Origin: an uncultured Duncaniella sp.
GTDB taxonomy: Bacteria > Bacteroidota > Bacteroidia > Bacteroidales > Muribaculaceae
Direction of reading: 5' to 3'
Assembly: GCA_910589485.1 (NCBI GenBank)
Contig: CAJUSW010000002.1
Location: 124,001 to 188,000, forward strand
DNA length: 64,000 nt
Below the pieces are notes generated by a model, which saw only the letters and a program-made list of their open reading frames with translations, did no database searches and was not told where the DNA came from. The stretch's first letter is position 1. Each line of letters begins with the position of its first letter. This document shows, piece after piece, positions 35,206-43,831 of the stretch. The position numbers and the translations under genes were made by a program.

Positions 35206-35919
35206 GTGAACACCCTGTTGCCCTCATCACCACCGCGAATACTTGTAGTCGATAGCGACGCATCCATCCGTACACTCCTGAGCGAAAATCTCAAGAGCGA
35301 GGGATACAGCGTGGACACGGTAGCTGATGCCATGGAGGCGCTGGTGCTTCACCTCGACCACTATTCGCTCGTAATCACCGAGATCGACCTCCCCGGCGAG
35401 ATCGACGGGTTCGAGCTGCTCGAGCGCATTAAGGACGACCCCATGACCATGACCGTGCCCGTGATATTCTGCACCGTGCGCGACAATGATAACGATATCA
35501 TCGAGGGCCTCAATGCCGGAGCCGACGACTATATAGTGCGCCCCTTCTCCCTCCGCGAGATGCTCGCCCGCGTGCGCTCGGTGATGCGCCGTCGCCGCAA
35601 CATGAGTCCCGTGGCCACCTCGCGCACCATCGAATACCGCACACTCATACTCAACATCGATTCCCACGGCCTCCTCATCGACGGAGAGGCAGTGTCGCTC
35701 TCACCCACCGAATTCACTATACTCACTCTGCTCCTGCGCTCGCGCAACCGCATGTTCCGCCGCGAGGAGATATTCTCGGCGGCATGGCCCGGCGAAGAGC
35801 TCACCAACCCGCGCCTTGTAGACGTGAATATCTCGCGTCTGCGCAAGAAACTCTCGGGCTACTCCCGCAACATCGTAAACAAGTCGGGACTCGGATACGG
35901 ATTCCTCGATGAAGCCTGA
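35206..35919 (+). CDS. OmpR-family response regulator, orphan
   Basis: DNA-binding response regulator of 237 aa. The receiver domain (about residues 10-125) starts RILVVDSDASIRTLLSENL. The acidic pair is reduced to VVDSD, and the usual phospho-acceptor aspartate position reads ITEIDLPGEIDG, so the phospho-site is glutamate- or aspartate-shifted. A conserved lysine (normally KPF) is replaced by arginine in IVRPFSLRE. The winged helix occupies about residues 140-237, with LSPTEFTILTLLLRSRNRMF and VDVNISRLRKKL. No histidine kinase is adjacent. It starts with GTG; no ATG is available nearby. The stop overlaps the start of rnhB by 11 bp. It lies just after the pilus operon but a link is unproven. 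Confidence 0.85.
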   Translation: MNTLLPSSPPRILVVDSDASIRTLLSENLKSEGYSVDTVADAMEALVLHLDHYSLVITEIDLPGEIDGFELLERIKDDPMTMTVPVIFCTVRDNDNDIIEGLNAGADDYIVRPFSLREMLARVRSVMRRRRNMSPVATSRTIEYRTLILNIDSHGLLIDGEAVSLSPTEFTILTLLLRSRNRMFRREEIFSAAWPGEELTNPRLVDVNISRLRKKLSGYSRNIVNKSGLGYGFLDEA

Positions 35920-36499
35920 AGCACCCCTCCCCACCTCCACAGTCGCTTTCATGCTCGAGGCAGGATGCGACGAGGCCGGGCGCGGATGTCTGGCCGGACC
36001 CGTGTGTGCCGCCGCGGTGATCCTCCCCGACGGCTATACCAATCCTCTGCTGAATGATTCCAAGCGCCTCACCCAGCGCCAGCGCGAGGCCCTGCGCCCT
36101 GTAATAGAGCGCGACGCCGTGGCATGGGCTGTAGCCTGGGCCACTAACGAGGAGATCGATGAAATCAATATTCTAAACGCTTCTATCCTGGCCATGCACC
36201 GCGCTCTCGATGCGCTCGATGTCACGCCCGGCCATATTGCCGTGGACGGCAACCGTTTCAAGCCCTACCGCGACATTGCCCATGTCACCGTGGTGAAAGG
36301 GGATGGCAAGTATGCCAATATCGCGGCGGCCTCAATCCTGGCCAAGACGCATCGTGACGAGTGGATGTTGCGCGCTTCCGCCGAATATCCCGGCTACGGT
36401 TGGGAGGACAATATGGGCTACCCCACCCGCGCCCATCGGGCGGCCATAGCCGAGCTCGGCACCACACCCTATCACCGGCTTACATTCAGCTTACGCTGA
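35909..36499 (+). CDS. rnhB: Ribonuclease HII
   Basis: Cuts the RNA strand of RNA-DNA hybrids and starts removal of single ribonucleotides from DNA. The 196-aa protein has the catalytic Asp and Glu in AGCDEAGRGCLAGPV, the second active-site region NDSKRLTQRQRE, and the aspartate in IAVDGN. The C-terminal block YANIAAASILAKTHRDEWM with GYGWEDNMGYPT and HRLTFS completes the family pattern. The ATG at 35909 overlaps the response regulator by 11 bp, suggesting translational coupling; ATG 35951, just before the motif, is an alternative. Confidence 0.95.
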   Translation: MKPEAPLPTSTVAFMLEAGCDEAGRGCLAGPVCAAAVILPDGYTNPLLNDSKRLTQRQREALRPVIERDAVAWAVAWATNEEIDEINILNASILAMHRALDALDVTPGHIAVDGNRFKPYRDIAHVTVVKGDGKYANIAAASILAKTHRDEWMLRASAEYPGYGWEDNMGYPTRAHRAAIAELGTTPYHRLTFSLR

Positions 36500-36595
36500 T
36501 ATTCTGCTTGCGCAGAAGGTTATGAGGTTAGGGGGTTATAGGGTCATGCTCTGTAACTTTTCGTGATAACTATTTCCGATAACGATTCGCGCTGT

Positions 36596-39500
36596 CTATT
36601 CCTGACTGCATTTCTTTTTGCTGAATTCACCCGGGGTGCAGCCGTGGTGGCTCTTGAACACACGGTTGAAATACTGGGGTGAGGAGAAACCACACCTGTA
36701 GGTGATCTCGGCCACCGTGAGGTTCCCTTCGGCAAGCAGATTGCGCGCCAGTTTCAGTCGCACCGATGCCAACAGCTCAACCGGTGTGCAGTTGAGCAGC
36801 GATCTCACCTTGCGGTTAAACACCGTTCGCCCTAATTTCATCTCCCCGGCCATCTCATCGATAGCAAGGTCGGCGCGGTGGGCTTCCCGCTCCACATATT
36901 CCATCAGCTTCTTCACGAAATCCGAGTCATAGCCGGTGAGTGTGGGCATATCGGCTTTTCCCGACGCCACGGCATCGGTCATCTCGGCCGTGGACTCATC
37001 CCTCATGAAGTGCTCCATCAGGCGCGAGCGCTGGCCTATGAGCGACCTCAGGCGTGCTCTCAGATACGACGCGCTGAACGGCTTGGTGAGATAATCGTCC
37101 GCACCACATTCCAGCCCCTCGATGCGCTCGTAGACCGATGCCTTGGCTGACAGCAATACGAAGGGCAGATGCGACCATCCGCGGTCGGTCCTCACCCTCG
37201 ACAGCAGTTCCAGGCCGTCGACCCTCGGCATCATTATATCGCTTATGATCATGTCGGGCTGGTCAGTCTCCAGTCTCTCCAGTGCCTCCTGGCCGTCCGA
37301 GGCCTCGCTCACAGCGTAGATGTCACTTAGCATCCTCACAAGCATCCGCCTCAGCTCGGCATTATCCTCCACCACCATCACCTTTATGCGATCCTGCGTG
37401 GTGCAGGGATCCTCGGCCTGAATGTCCATGCCACACACATCGGCACATCCCTGCGAGGGGGCGCTGTCCACATCCTTAAGTATGAGTTCGGCATTGGTAT
37501 CGTTGCTGTAGGTCTCGTAGTCGCCGGGCACCGTCACCTCAAATGTGCATCCTTCCCCTTTCTCGCCCGTCACCGTGATAGTGCCGTGGAGCATGTCGAG
37601 CAGCTCCTTCACGAGCGACAGTCCTATACCGCTCGACGGCGTGTTGCGTCGCCGGCCGAAGGTCTCGAACCGCTTGAACAGCGACTTCCTCTGCCACTCC
37701 TCCATGCCCGGGCCCTCATCCTTCACGGCTATGCACAGCCTTTCTCCCTCGCGCCGGGCCATGAGCACCACGCTCAGTCCGTCGGGGGTGTATTTGAAAG
37801 CATTGCTCAGCAGGTTGAACACTATCTTTTCGAGCTTGTCCACGTCGGTGTACATCAGGCACTCCTTCATGGCACACGTGAAACTGAAATCTATCCCTTT
37901 CTGCCGGGCCAGCCCGCGGAAATCGTTGTGGATCCTCTCAAGCAGGGGCACCACATCCATCCGTTCCAGATATATCTTCATCCTGCTGTTCTGGATCTTG
38001 CGGATGTCCAGGAACTGGTTGATCAGCCTGAGCATACGGTCGGTGTTGCTCTTGGCCATCGCCATATACTCGCGCGAGGTGGGGGAGAGCGACTTGTCGC
38101 CTATCACCTCGTCGATGGGATTGATGATGAGGGTGAGGGGCGTGCGCAGTTCGTGGGATACATCGGTGAAGAATTTCAGCTTCATCGCCGTGAGCTCCTG
38201 CTCCATTCCTATGCGCCGTTGCAGCCTCAGTATGTAGACCGACACATACCACACCGCCAGTCCTATGGCCAGAAACGCGAGCACATAGAGCAACTTGGCC
38301 CACACCGTCTCGATAAATGTCGGCTCAATATGTATCGGGAGACTGTACACATGATCATTCCAGGCCCCCTCGCAGTTGGTCGACCTCACCTCAAGCACAT
38401 AGTCACCGGCCGGCAGGGCATAGAACGAGGCCGTGTGGCTGTGCCCGTTGTCGATCCAGTGGTCATTGAATCCCCTCAGTCGGTAGGCATACGATATATT
38501 GTCGGTATTGCCGTAGTCGAGGGCCACGAACGACACCGACACGTTGCGTTGTTGCCGGTTCAGCCTCAGCGGGCTCCCCGGGTGTATGGCTATCAGCTCC
38601 TCCGATCCGCCGTCGGCATACACCTTGGCGTCACAGAACATCACGTTGGGCTTGTAATCGCTCTTGCGTAGCCGGGTCAGGTCCACCTGCATGGCCGAAT
38701 TGGCAAGACCGAATGTCGCCATACCGTCACGGTCGATCACAAACGGAGCCTCCCCTATGAGCAGTTCACGGTGGAAATCAAACCGGTCATAGGCCGTGAT
38801 CTCTCCGCTCTCAGCGTCATATCGGCATATAGCGTTCTCAAGGGCCAGCCACAGATACCCGTCGGCATCCTCGCGTATGGAGTAGACCATATCGCTCGGC
38901 AGTCCGTTGCGCTTGCTGATATAGCTGAACTCCAGGTCATCGGCCAGCAGGTTACGGGAGCTCACCTTGCATATTCCTCCCGACATGATGGCGAGATACA
39001 CGTCATGCCGGCTGTCCTCCATGGCATACAGCACATCGTTGTTGCTCAGCGTGGAGTCGCGCTGTATGTCACACCAGTTGCGGTAGAACTTTATTCTGTC
39101 GGGCGCGCTGAATCCGTCGTCGAAAGTCACCAGTCCGCCCGAGGTGCACATCATCATCTCTCCGCGCGAACTGCATGTGATATATCTCACGTTGCGGCAA
39201 TTCTTTCCCGGGAAAGTGGGCAGTCCCCCGTTGGCCTGATGCAGGAACTTCAGCTCCCCGTCGCCACTTTCCTCCACGAGATTGAGTCCTCCGCCATAAG
39301 TACCTATCCACATCCTCCCCTTGGGATCCTCATACACGGTATATACCGCATCGTTGCTTATCGACGAGGCCACCTCGGGCTGATGGCGGTAGTTTCTTAT
39401 GGCATACCGGCCCTCACCCACAGGAGTGACCAGAAACAGTCCGTGACTGCGCGAGCCCAGCCATATCCTGTGACGGCTGTCCTCGAACATAGCATAGAGC

Positions 39501-40975
39501 GACGCGCCAAATTTCAGGTTGCCGTCCTTTACAACGTTGCCCGAGGGGGACAGATTGCCTATGTAATTATAGGCGCTGTCATATATCGACACCGACATGT
39601 CCTTGGCCGCCGTCCACAGGCGCGCATTGCTGTCGATCATCAGTCCGCGGCACTCGGCCAGGCGGTCCGACAGATTGTGGGAATAGCCCGACGGGAATGT
39701 GATCTTCTGTATTCCCAACGACGTGCGCCCCCACAGGTTGTCGCGGTCGTCGATCATGTAGGAGGTAAAATCGGGAGCCAGCCGGCGTCCGCGCGCCGAG
39801 TAGCTGTACACCCTTTCCAGGCACCCTTTCGACCGGTTGTAGTGGCACAGGTGTCCGTCCTGGGGATAAATCCACATCTCACCCCTCCGGTCGCAGTGGA
39901 TAAACTGCATCAGCAGGCTTTCCGACGTGTCGTCATAAGGCTTCTCAAGCACCCGTCCCGATAGCGAGGCAAGGTCGATGCGCATCACATCGCTACGGTC
40001 CGACAGAGCCCAGAGTATCGGGTCGCACCCTTCGGTTCTCTGCTCATGGAAAGTGGTGATCACGCCCGAGTATTTCACATGTATCGGCACTGTCACCGAT
40101 GTCGACGGGTCAAATATGCAGGCTCCGTGCTCATGTGTCAGCACCACTCTCCCGTCGTTCAGCACATAGGGAGCCGAGTCGTGGCCTATGGGATAGGGCA
40201 CGGCCACATCCCTGATTGCGCCGGTGTTGACATCAGCTATGGCCAGGGAGCCGTCACCGCCTATCATAAGCAGGCCCTCGGCTATGGGAGCCGCGTGCCT
40301 GAACTCCCTCAGTCCGCTTATGCCGTCGCGCCCGTACACCCAGTATCCGTGGTTGCTCAGCACCCATTCGCCCCCATTTCCATCGGGGCATATATCATAT
40401 ATGGTCTCGCCGCGTTCGGCTCGGGTGGGTTGAAAGAACCTCACGCTTCCGCGCTCGCGATACCTCTTTCCGTCGATGCGCCACAGCGAGCCGTCGCGCC
40501 CTGCGAGCCACAGTATCCCGTCGGGCAGGTGAAACTTGGATGCGAACTCCTCACACACCCTCACCCCGGGATGAAGCACAAACGGGTCGATGAATCTCTC
40601 CTCCCTCGTATCGAATATGAACATGCGCGAGTCGTAGGTTTCGCACCACAGCCCGTTCGCCGGACCGGTGGCTATGCTCGGCAGGCGGTTGTAAGGCAAC
40701 CTCACCGAGTCGGTGGGGTAGGACTTGAAATTCCGGAATGTGTAACCGTCAAATTTCTCGAGGCCGTTCCATGTGGCCAGCCACACGAATTTGTCCTCGT
40801 CCTGCACCATGTTCTGGATCATTTTCTGCGACAGGCCCTCCCCTATGGAGTAGCTTTTCACCTCCACCTGGTTGCACGATTGCTGGGCGGATAGATTTAA
40901 GGCCAGGCTCAGGCAGAAGATATAAGGCAAGATGTAGTTTAATAACTTTTTCACGGCGCTATGTGGATTTCCCAC
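36596..40975 (-). CDS. Hybrid two-component system sensor/regulator (HTCS)
   Basis: One-protein sensor and activator for a polysaccharide locus, spanning the inner membrane. The 1459 residues hold, in order: a signal segment (LPYIFCLSLALNLSAQ); about 14 periplasmic beta-propeller repeats (for example DDRDNLWGRTSLGIQKI, EDPKGRMWIGTYGGGLN); a Y_Y_Y domain; and a transmembrane helix (LLYVLAFLAIGLAVWYVSVY). The kinase core follows (DVSHELRTPLTLI; NLLSNAFKYTPDG), then a receiver (MVVEDNAELRRML, IISDIMMPRVDG) and a C-terminal AraC-type HTH ending YRCGFSSPQYFNRVFKSHHG. GTG 40975 is the longest start; GTG at 40954, just before KKLLNY, may be the true one. It is transcribed away from the first pectinesterase gene and probably activates both flanking CE8 genes. 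Confidence 0.95.
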   Translation of the reverse strand: MGNPHSAVKKLLNYILPYIFCLSLALNLSAQQSCNQVEVKSYSIGEGLSQKMIQNMVQDEDKFVWLATWNGLEKFDGYTFRNFKSYPTDSVRLPYNRLPSIATGPANGLWCETYDSRMFIFDTREERFIDPFVLHPGVRVCEEFASKFHLPDGILWLAGRDGSLWRIDGKRYRERGSVRFFQPTRAERGETIYDICPDGNGGEWVLSNHGYWVYGRDGISGLREFRHAAPIAEGLLMIGGDGSLAIADVNTGAIRDVAVPYPIGHDSAPYVLNDGRVVLTHEHGACIFDPSTSVTVPIHVKYSGVITTFHEQRTEGCDPILWALSDRSDVMRIDLASLSGRVLEKPYDDTSESLLMQFIHCDRRGEMWIYPQDGHLCHYNRSKGCLERVYSYSARGRRLAPDFTSYMIDDRDNLWGRTSLGIQKITFPSGYSHNLSDRLAECRGLMIDSNARLWTAAKDMSVSIYDSAYNYIGNLSPSGNVVKDGNLKFGASLYAMFEDSRHRIWLGSRSHGLFLVTPVGEGRYAIRNYRHQPEVASSISNDAVYTVYEDPKGRMWIGTYGGGLNLVEESGDGELKFLHQANGGLPTFPGKNCRNVRYITCSSRGEMMMCTSGGLVTFDDGFSAPDRIKFYRNWCDIQRDSTLSNNDVLYAMEDSRHDVYLAIMSGGICKVSSRNLLADDLEFSYISKRNGLPSDMVYSIREDADGYLWLALENAICRYDAESGEITAYDRFDFHRELLIGEAPFVIDRDGMATFGLANSAMQVDLTRLRKSDYKPNVMFCDAKVYADGGSEELIAIHPGSPLRLNRQQRNVSVSFVALDYGNTDNISYAYRLRGFNDHWIDNGHSHTASFYALPAGDYVLEVRSTNCEGAWNDHVYSLPIHIEPTFIETVWAKLLYVLAFLAIGLAVWYVSVYILRLQRRIGMEQELTAMKLKFFTDVSHELRTPLTLIINPIDEVIGDKSLSPTSREYMAMAKSNTDRMLRLINQFLDIRKIQNSRMKIYLERMDVVPLLERIHNDFRGLARQKGIDFSFTCAMKECLMYTDVDKLEKIVFNLLSNAFKYTPDGLSVVLMARREGERLCIAVKDEGPGMEEWQRKSLFKRFETFGRRRNTPSSGIGLSLVKELLDMLHGTITVTGEKGEGCTFEVTVPGDYETYSNDTNAELILKDVDSAPSQGCADVCGMDIQAEDPCTTQDRIKVMVVEDNAELRRMLVRMLSDIYAVSEASDGQEALERLETDQPDMIISDIMMPRVDGLELLSRVRTDRGWSHLPFVLLSAKASVYERIEGLECGADDYLTKPFSASYLRARLRSLIGQRSRLMEHFMRDESTAEMTDAVASGKADMPTLTGYDSDFVKKLMEYVEREAHRADLAIDEMAGEMKLGRTVFNRKVRSLLNCTPVELLASVRLKLARNLLAEGNLTVAEITYRCGFSSPQYFNRVFKSHHGCTPGEFSKKKCSQE

Positions 40976-41043
40976 CTAAATTTTCCCTAAAGTTACTTCA
41001 AATTTCTCTAAATAAGAGTCCTTAGCTCCCGAAATTCTCAAAA

Positions 41044-41057
41044 ATGTAGTAAATTTG
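41044..41057 (+). promoter_or_regulatory. Shared promoter element ATGTAGTAAATTTG (CE8 gene 1)
   Basis: ATGTAGTAAATTTG at 41044-41057 includes a TAAATTTG -7 box and is repeated exactly at 43793-43806 before the second CE8 gene. No good TTTG lies 19 bp upstream of either, as expected for promoters that need an activator such as the neighbouring HTCS. Confidence 0.6.
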
Positions 41058-41086
41058 TTCAATAATCGTCATAATAACCCTTATCC

Positions 41087-42052
41087 ATGAAGATACGCAT
41101 TTTAGCCCTCCTCCTCCTGCTCATTGTTCTTCCCTCTATGGTGACTGTCGCTCAGGACAATCCCGCGAGGATAGTGGTTGCCACCGATGGCTCGGGCGAC
41201 TACACCGCTGTAAGCGACGCCCTTAGAAAGGTTCGTGGCGACATGGACGATCCCGTCACGGTGTATATCAAAAACGGTATCTACCGCGAGAAAATACTCC
41301 TCAACGCCACTCTCCACAACGTCACCATCGAGGGGGAGAGTGCCGAGGGCACAGTAATCTCGTGGGGTGACTACGCCTCCCTGCGCAACATGGGCACTTC
41401 AGGTTCCTATACGTTCAAGGTCGAGGGCAACAACATCACATTCCGCAACCTCACCATCGAGAACTCGGCCGGAAATGTGGGTCAGGCTGTTGCCATGCAC
41501 ACCATCGGTGACCGCATACGGTTCATCAACTGCCGTTTCCTCGGCAACCAGGACACCCTCTATACCGGAGGCCGTGCCTCGCGTCTATATTTCGAGGATT
41601 GCTACGTTGAGGGCACCATCGACTTTATCTTCGGATCGGCCACCGCGCTCTTCAACCGCTGTCACATCCACGGCAAGATCGATTCCTATATCACTGCGGC
41701 CTCTACGGCCAAGGAGAACCCTGTGGGCTACGTGTTCTACCGTTGCAAGGTCACCACGGCTCCGGGCGTCACCTCCCTCTATCTCGGCCGTCCATGGCGC
41801 CCCAATGCCTCCACATTCTTCATAGAGTGTGAACTGCCCCGTGGCATAAATCCCGCCGGATGGCACAACTGGGGCAACACCGCCAACGAGTCTACGGCCC
41901 GCTACGGCGAATACGGCTGTACAGGTGATGGTGCAGTCGAGGATGGCCGTGTGGCATGGCGCACATCGCTTACCGCCGATCAGGTAGGTCTCCTCACCGA
42001 TCCCACCCACATCTTCACCCGCTCGCTCGACTGGAATCCCGCGTCAAAATAA
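41087..42052 (+). CDS. Pectinesterase, carbohydrate esterase family 8
   Basis: Removes methyl groups from homogalacturonan, exposing it to lyases and hydrolases. The 321-aa protein has a signal peptide (residues 1-22, ending VTVAQ) and a right-handed beta-helix. CE8 signatures are present: VATDGSGDYTAVSDAL, GNVGQAVAMHTIGDRIRF, the catalytic CRFLGNQDTLYTG, and CYVEGTIDFIFGSATALF with the second catalytic Asp, then LYLGRPWRP. It is secreted to the periplasm or surface, without a lipobox. It faces the HTCS across a 111-bp divergent region. Downstream lies the convergent frr gene, so its transcript is short. A paralogue is at 43832. Confidence 0.95.
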   Translation: MKIRILALLLLLIVLPSMVTVAQDNPARIVVATDGSGDYTAVSDALRKVRGDMDDPVTVYIKNGIYREKILLNATLHNVTIEGESAEGTVISWGDYASLRNMGTSGSYTFKVEGNNITFRNLTIENSAGNVGQAVAMHTIGDRIRFINCRFLGNQDTLYTGGRASRLYFEDCYVEGTIDFIFGSATALFNRCHIHGKIDSYITAASTAKENPVGYVFYRCKVTTAPGVTSLYLGRPWRPNASTFFIECELPRGINPAGWHNWGNTANESTARYGEYGCTGDGAVEDGRVAWRTSLTADQVGLLTDPTHIFTRSLDWNPASK

Positions 42053-42105
42053 ACAGAATCTCCCCCCTCACTGTGGCAAATGGCCTTGTATGGCAAGGCA
42101 CGATA

Positions 42106-42156
42106 ATAAAAACCGCTGCAAGATCTCTGGACCTGTTGTCCCCTCTTGCAGCGGTT
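42106..42156 (-). terminator. Terminator of pyrH-frr, in the convergent gap
   Basis: AACCGCTGCAAGA (42111-42123) pairs perfectly with TCTTGCAGCGGTT (42144-42156). On the minus strand, a T-rich stretch follows the stem (plus-strand AATAAAAA). It serves frr and probably also the CE8 gene from the other side. Confidence 0.9.
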
Positions 42157-42191
42157 ATATTATGAGTGGGTCGGAATTATCCTGCCGGCGA

Positions 42192-42749
42192 TTACACGGT
42201 GAGGATCTCCTTCTCCTTGGCGGCGAAGAGATCGTCGATCTTCTTCAGGTAGCGGTCATGGAGCTTCTGGGCCTGAGCCTCGGCATCCTTCTCCACGTCC
42301 TCGCTCATTCCCTGCTTCACAGCCTTCTTAAGGCCGTCGATAGCATCACGGCGGGCGTTGCGCACCGACACCTTGGCGGTCTCGGCCTCAGCCTTGGACT
42401 GCTTCACCAGCTGGCGGCGACGGTCCTCGGTGAGCGGGGGGATGCTGAGACGTATCACCTCGCCGTTGTTCTCCGGCATGATGCCGAGCTCGGAATTGAT
42501 GATAGCCTTTTCAATCTCCTTGAACATAGCCTTCTCCCAGGGAGTGATGGTGATGGTGCGCGCATCGGGCACCGACACGTTGGCTACCTGTGAGATGGGC
42601 ATAGCGGAGCCGTAGTACTCCACGCGTATGCCGTCAAGGATTTTAGGATTGGCCTTGCCTGCACGGATGTGGGCAAGCGCTTCGTCGAGATAAGCCACGG
42701 CGAGTTCCATTTTTTCCTCGGCCGGGTTGAGATAGTCGGAAGGTTCCAT
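42192..42749 (-). CDS. frr: Ribosome recycling factor
   Basis: Splits post-termination ribosomes together with EF-G. The 185-aa protein has the family patterns: LAHIRAGKANPKILDGIRVEYYG near the N-terminus, VPDARTITITPWEK, AIINSELGIMPENNGEVIRL, and RRQLVKQSKAEAET in the long helical arm. It is 56 bp downstream of pyrH on the minus strand, the common order in many bacteria. The pair of essential genes lies inside the pectin locus, on the opposite strand. Confidence 0.97.
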   Translation of the reverse strand: MEPSDYLNPAEEKMELAVAYLDEALAHIRAGKANPKILDGIRVEYYGSAMPISQVANVSVPDARTITITPWEKAMFKEIEKAIINSELGIMPENNGEVIRLSIPPLTEDRRRQLVKQSKAEAETAKVSVRNARRDAIDGLKKAVKQGMSEDVEKDAEAQAQKLHDRYLKKIDDLFAAKEKEILTV

Positions 42750-42805
42750 CGTATATAATAAGGTTTATTGGTTTGACTTGATTATTGGTTGGGATAGGGG
42801 ACAGG

Positions 42806-43516
42806 TCAATACACCTTGGTGCCTATGGGCTCCCCGGCTATTACCTTTACGAGATTGCCGGGAGTATCCATGTCGAATACCACGATCGGCAGTTTATTCT
42901 CCTTGCACATGGCGGTGGCGGTGATATCCATCACCTTGAGTCCGCGGGCCAGCACCTCGTCATAGGTGATTTCATCAAACTTGGTGGCTGTGGGGTCCTT
43001 CTCGGGATCGGCGGTATATACTCCGTCCACGCGGGTGCCCTTGAGCATCACGTCGGCACCTATCTCAATGCCACGCAGGGCGCTGCCGGTGTCGGTGGTG
43101 AAGAACGGATTTCCGGTGCCGGCGGCCATGATGGCCACGGTGCCGTTCTGTATGGTGTCGATGGCACGGCGGTTGGAATACTGCTCACCTATCGGATACA
43201 TATTGATCGCAGTGAGCACGCGGGCCGGCTGACCTATATCCTCGAGGGCCGACGACAGTGCGAGCGAGTTGATCACGGTAGCGAGCATACCCATCTGGTC
43301 GCCCTTCACGCGGTCAAAACCCTTGGCGGCACCCGAGAGGCCACGGAATATGTTTCCGCCTCCGATTACGATACCTACCTCCACGCCCATGGCCACGATC
43401 TCGGCTATCTGGCGGGCATACTGTCCCAGGCGCACGGTGTCGATACCGTAGCCCTGCTCGCCCATCAGTGATTCACCGCTGAGCTTAAGAAGGATGCGCT
43501 TATATTTTGTCTGCAT
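42806..43516 (-). CDS. pyrH: UMP kinase
   Basis: Phosphorylates UMP to UDP in pyrimidine nucleotide synthesis. The 236-aa amino-acid-kinase-fold protein shows RILLKLSGESLMGEQGYGID at the N-terminus, IGGGNIFRG for phosphate binding, and DQMGMLATVINSLAL typical of bacterial hexameric UMP kinases. GTGNPFFTTDTGSALRG and KGTRVDGVYTADPEKDP complete the pattern. It precedes frr, and the two are probably co-transcribed. Confidence 0.97.
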   Translation of the reverse strand: MQTKYKRILLKLSGESLMGEQGYGIDTVRLGQYARQIAEIVAMGVEVGIVIGGGNIFRGLSGAAKGFDRVKGDQMGMLATVINSLALSSALEDIGQPARVLTAINMYPIGEQYSNRRAIDTIQNGTVAIMAAGTGNPFFTTDTGSALRGIEIGADVMLKGTRVDGVYTADPEKDPTATKFDEITYDEVLARGLKVMDITATAMCKENKLPIVVFDMDTPGNLVKVIAGEPIGTKVY

Positions 43517-43831
43517 ACGTTTCGTGATTTTTTCGGTAATGACACAAAGTTAGGCAATAAATTTAAAAACACCAATTTTTGGAGTACCTATTGATTCATA
43601 GGTCCAAAATTCCAATGGTATATCTTTATAGGAGTATGTGCCACTGTCTTGTCGCGGTGAGGTGATGGGGATGCTGACAGTCCCCGGGGGAGTGTAATTT
43701 CTTGCGGATATATTGTAAAAATTTGCATCCGGGCCTCATGTGCAAGAATGTGCAATAACGGTGTAGGAATGTGCAAACGGCTGATTATTACAATGTAGTA
43801 AATTTGGAGCACCAAAATCATGATAATGCCA
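43517..43831. promoter_or_regulatory. Divergent 315-bp region between pyrH and CE8 gene 2
   Basis: No gene was found. Three TGTGCAA copies (43739, 43749, 43770) precede the promoter element ATGTAGTAAATTTG at 43793-43806, which is identical to the one before CE8 gene 1. The TGTGCAA repeats could be activator sites, but are not seen before the first CE8 gene, so an HTCS role is uncertain. Confidence 0.5.
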
